Of a stretch of DNA of 64,000 nt, positions 61,899-64,000 are shown in pieces. The first letter of the stretch is position 1, and each line of letters starts with the position of its first letter. The DNA lies in the NCBI GenBank assembly GCA_035628875.1, contig DASPIZ010000109.1:1-64000 (forward strand). The letters run 5' to 3'. The notes under the pieces were generated by a model. That model was not told the origin of the DNA. It ran no database searches and saw only the letters and a list, made by a program, of their open reading frames with translations. Both the position numbers and the translations under genes were made by a program. The stretch comes from Ohtaekwangia sp035628875 (GTDB taxonomy: Bacteria > Bacteroidota > Bacteroidia > Cytophagales > Cyclobacteriaceae).

Positions 61899-62695
61899 GC
61901 GTAGATCATATCGTGCTGCGTAGCACGTTGAATAGCATCGTTGTTGGATACGTCGAGCATACCAAAACCCTTGTGGGTGAAGTAACCCAATCCGTTTTCG
62001 TAAACAAACTGCTGCACTTCCCTTGCTGCGTATAGCGTAAAAGGAAAAGTATAGCCACGCACCTCGAACTTTACGTCGTGATCATACAACGGATAGATCC
62101 GTGCGAACTTTTTATGCGAAGCCTGTAAGCGATGAATGTAGTCACGATCCGGCACCAACTGAAATTTATAAAATGAAGTAATTTGTTCAGCTGTGTATTT
62201 TCCGGTCGCTTCCATCCGCGCGAGCGTCGATTCATAAAGCAAATCAGAAAATTCGTCGCTTTCCGGTGATACGAATTTTTTACCTGTTTCATCGTTAAAT
62301 GTTGCAGGGATTACCACCACTGGAGAAATACAAAGAAAGCGTGACTCATCGCTGATCACAACAGGATCTTCTTCTTCTGTAGATTCCGGAACCAAATGCA
62401 GATTACCGACCATCAGGTCTTTCTGCTCGAATAAGCGGGCTAAAAAATAGTCCATGAATTTTTTATCCGGACAAGCAAAAACCAAGGTGACTTTAGAAGA
62501 AAAATAGTGAAGCCCTTTGCGGCTGACTTTGGTTTGACCTTTCAGTCCTGAGAAATTGTATTGATTAAATTCAATATAGCTTTTTTCCTGCCCAAAAATT
62601 AAGAGCCCCTTGATAACCTGGGCCAATAAATATTGGTGATGAAAAGGCACATAAGCTCCCCTGTTCTTGAGGGAAAAAATAATCCTGGTTCTCAA
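61895..62695 (-). CDS. cas6: Orphan Cas6-like CRISPR endoribonuclease
   Basis: A protein of about 266 residues with a Cas6 layout: N-terminal ferredoxin-like domain starting RTRIIFSLKNRGAYVPFHHQ, the core YNFSGLKGQTKVSRKGLHYF and LTLVFACPDKKFMDYFL-type strand pattern, and the glycine-rich C-terminal motif GLGYFTHKGFGML (GhGxxxxxGhG). Cas6 cuts CRISPR precursor RNA at repeat hairpins. The longest frame starts at GTG 62746, but the promoter found at 62702-62733 puts transcription start near 62695, where TTG begins the family-like MRTRIIFSLKNRG; this start is therefore nearly leaderless. No CRISPR array or other cas gene is visible within the window. Confidence 0.8.
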   Translation of the reverse strand: MRTRIIFSLKNRGAYVPFHHQYLLAQVIKGLLIFGQEKSYIEFNQYNFSGLKGQTKVSRKGLHYFSSKVTLVFACPDKKFMDYFLARLFEQKDLMVGNLHLVPESTEEEDPVVISDESRFLCISPVVVIPATFNDETGKKFVSPESDEFSDLLYESTLARMEATGKYTAEQITSFYKFQLVPDRDYIHRLQASHKKFARIYPLYDHDVKFEVRGYTFPFTLYAAREVQQFVYENGLGYFTHKGFGMLDVSNNDAIQRATQHDMIYA

Positions 62696-62701
62696 ACCCA
62701 A

Positions 62702-62733
62702 AAAATTTAGTTGGGAATAAAAAATCGACCAAA
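62702..62733 (-). promoter_or_regulatory. Promoter of the Cas6-like gene
   Basis: On the minus strand TTTG (62730-62733), 20-base spacer, TAAATTTT (62702-62709), 7-of-8 match to TAnnTTTG. Predicted start near 62695. Confidence 0.4.
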
Positions 62734-62741
62734 AAACAAAA

Positions 62742-62766
62742 AACACTTACCCTTTATGAAAAAGGG
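62742..62766 (-). terminator. Possible terminator after ychF
   Basis: On the minus strand CCCTTT and AAAGGG pair across a short loop, followed after a few bases by TTTTTTGTTTTTTGG. The stem is weak. Confidence 0.4.
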
Positions 62767-62821
62767 CAGTTTATAAAGCTACTAAAAAATCGGGAAGCTT
62801 AAAACCAGAAGTACCAATATT

Positions 62822-63919
62822 CTAAACATTGAAGCGGAAATGCATTATATCGCCGTCGGCCACTACATATTCTTTGCCCTCTACGGCCATCTTACCTGCC
62901 TCTTTGCATCCTTGCTCGCTTTTATATTGCTGAAAATCAGAAAGTTTAATCACTTCAGCACGAATAAATCCCTTTTCGAAATCCGTATGAATAACGCTGG
63001 CCGCCTGAGGTGCTTTCCATCCCTTTTTAATCGTCCAGGCCCGAACCTCTTTTTCGCCTGCCGTGAAATACGTTATAAGGTTTAACAAACTATAGCAGGC
63101 CCGGATCAATTTATTGAGACCAGATTCCGACAGTCCATACTCCTGAAGAAAGACTGCCCGGTCTTCAAGACTCTCAAGTTCGGCGATTTGTGCCTCTATG
63201 GCGGCGCTGATCATGACCACCTGAGCGTTTTCGCCCTGTATGTGTGCCTTCAGGGCTTCAACGTGTTTATTTCCGGTGTGGATGGATGCTTCATCCACAT
63301 TGGTAACGTAGATAACCGGTTTCGCCGTGAGTAATTGTAAATCCGATATGGCCTTTTTATCCTCGTCGTCGACCACCACAGAACGCGCATTTTTTCCGGC
63401 CAGCAAGGCTTCCTTATAAATCTGAAGTATGCTTAACTCTTTCTTTAGTTTTGCGTCTCCTCCTTTTGCCATTTTTTCTACACGCGATATCTTCTTTTCC
63501 ACCGAGTCAAGGTCTTTGAGCTGCAATTCGGTATCGATAATTTCCTTGTCGGCAACGGGGTCTACTTTTCCATCTACGTGAACGATGTTATCGTTTTCAA
63601 AGCAGCGCACAACGTGTACAATGGCGTCCACCTCGCGAATATTTGCCAGAAACTGGTTGCCCAAACCTTCACCCTTACTTGCGCCCTTTACGAGCCCTGC
63701 GATGTCCACAAATTCTATGGTTGCAGGCAAAACCCTTTGCGGATTTACCAGCCCTTCCAGAATGGTTAGCCGTTCATCCGGAACTGTGATAATCCCGACG
63801 TTGGGTTCGATGGTACAGAATGGAAAATTTGCCGCCTCTGCTTTATTATTAGAAATAGCATTAAATAAAGTTGATTTACCTACGTTCGGTAATCCCACAA
63901 TCCCACATTGAAGTGCCAT
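62822..63919 (-). CDS. ychF: Redox-regulated ATPase/GTPase YchF
   Basis: A 365-residue Obg-family protein of usual length: P-loop GLPNVGKSTLFNAI, switch regions with FVDIAGLVKGASKGEGLGNQ, the base-recognition NVDE (in place of NKxD, which favours ATP), a coiled-coil insertion, and a C-terminal TGS domain (VRAWTIKKGWKAPQAASVIH). It binds ribosomes and is involved in stress responses. Own promoter just upstream; single gene. Confidence 0.95.
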   Translation of the reverse strand: MALQCGIVGLPNVGKSTLFNAISNNKAEAANFPFCTIEPNVGIITVPDERLTILEGLVNPQRVLPATIEFVDIAGLVKGASKGEGLGNQFLANIREVDAIVHVVRCFENDNIVHVDGKVDPVADKEIIDTELQLKDLDSVEKKISRVEKMAKGGDAKLKKELSILQIYKEALLAGKNARSVVVDDEDKKAISDLQLLTAKPVIYVTNVDEASIHTGNKHVEALKAHIQGENAQVVMISAAIEAQIAELESLEDRAVFLQEYGLSESGLNKLIRACYSLLNLITYFTAGEKEVRAWTIKKGWKAPQAASVIHTDFEKGFIRAEVIKLSDFQQYKSEQGCKEAGKMAVEGKEYVVADGDIMHFRFNV

Positions 63920-63941
63920 ATACGTCGTTTTTTAAGGCCGC

Positions 63942-63949
63942 AAATATAG
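63942..63949 (-). promoter_or_regulatory. -7 promoter box of ychF
   Basis: A perfect TATATTTG on the minus strand (CAAATATA on plus), about 23 bases ahead of the ATG. The -33 box is not obvious. Confidence 0.5.
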
Positions 63950-64000
63950 GATTAATATTTAATTCGCGGAGGCGTTTTCAATGCGGCCCTGGCGATTCAC

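Noticed and set aside
1..64000. tRNA, rRNA, insertion sequence, prophage or integrase
   Set aside because: I looked for T-arm-like sequences, transposase or integrase motifs and terminal inverted repeats and found none I can support by eye; a dedicated tRNA/IS search would be decisive.

Overview
The window is a housekeeping-rich chromosome segment of a Bacteroidota bacterium, most likely order Cytophagales. The evidence is gene content: a T9SS-type C-terminal sorting domain, PorT-like barrels, DUF5103, DUF4159, DUF5777, DUF2911 and DUF1501/DUF1800 proteins, a BlaI/M56-TonB pair, a TlpA/DUF4369 thioredoxin and a miaB-sigma54 activator-lptE-secG block. Promoters also fit: several genes carry the Bacteroidota -7 box TAnnTTTG with a TTTG-like -33 box, and Shine-Dalgarno sequences are largely absent. 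Gene density is high. I see no rRNA, tRNA, insertion sequence, prophage or CRISPR array.

Layout. 1-5.1 kb: 3' end of a MoeB/ThiF-rhodanese gene, an OsmC-MetZ pair, a sodium:solute symporter and a YceI/DUF5777 pair. 5.2-5.6 kb: a gene-poor stretch with two tandem copies of a small-RNA-like unit. 5.6-11 kb: a giant transporter-like protein with HEAT repeats and a cyclic-nucleotide-like domain, an OmpH/Skp chaperone, an acidic hypothetical and a gamma carbonic anhydrase. 11.4-16 kb: miaB, sigma54 activator, lptE, a hypothetical and secG. 16.1-19 kb: DUF1015, maf and a CPBP protease-like protein. 19-25 kb (minus): two glycosyltransferases, ppa, then sdaAB-tolC-like-macA-like. 25-31 kb: TPR protein, MORN lipoprotein, thyA, a lipoprotein, and DUF4159 with a haem-motif VCBS lipoprotein. 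31.4-35.4 kb: BlaI/M56 regulatory pair facing a DUF3298 lipoprotein and a TlpA thioredoxin. 35.4-44 kb: gatB-alaS, CapA, MerR, dprA, TPR protein and HMG-CoA lyase. 44.2-49.9 kb: DUF1800-DUF1501(T9SS)-barrel-lipoprotein operon. 50-58 kb: murB, a 25-residue lysine/alanine microprotein, a MAKT-type small protein, dCMP deaminase, a DUF2911/hypothetical/DUF1080 operon, a sorbosone-dehydrogenase-like propeller and an ABC-F ATPase. 58-64 kb: an ECF sigma factor with a fused anti-sigma/outer-membrane-barrel partner, DUF5103, an orphan Cas6-like endoribonuclease and ychF.

The segment mixes translation and tRNA functions (miaB, alaS, gatB, ychF, ABC-F), envelope biogenesis (lptE, secG, ompH, murB, glycosyltransferases, T9SS cargo) and signalling. 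The points most worth a second look are the solitary Cas6-like protein with no CRISPR nearby, the twin small-RNA-like units at 5.28-5.55 kb, the histone-tail-like microprotein at 51.19 kb, and the fusion of an anti-sigma-like cytoplasmic segment to an outer-membrane barrel at 58.5 kb. Start codons were moved inward from the longest reading frame where a signal peptide, family N-terminus or promoter position argued for it; several starts appear to be TTG or GTG.
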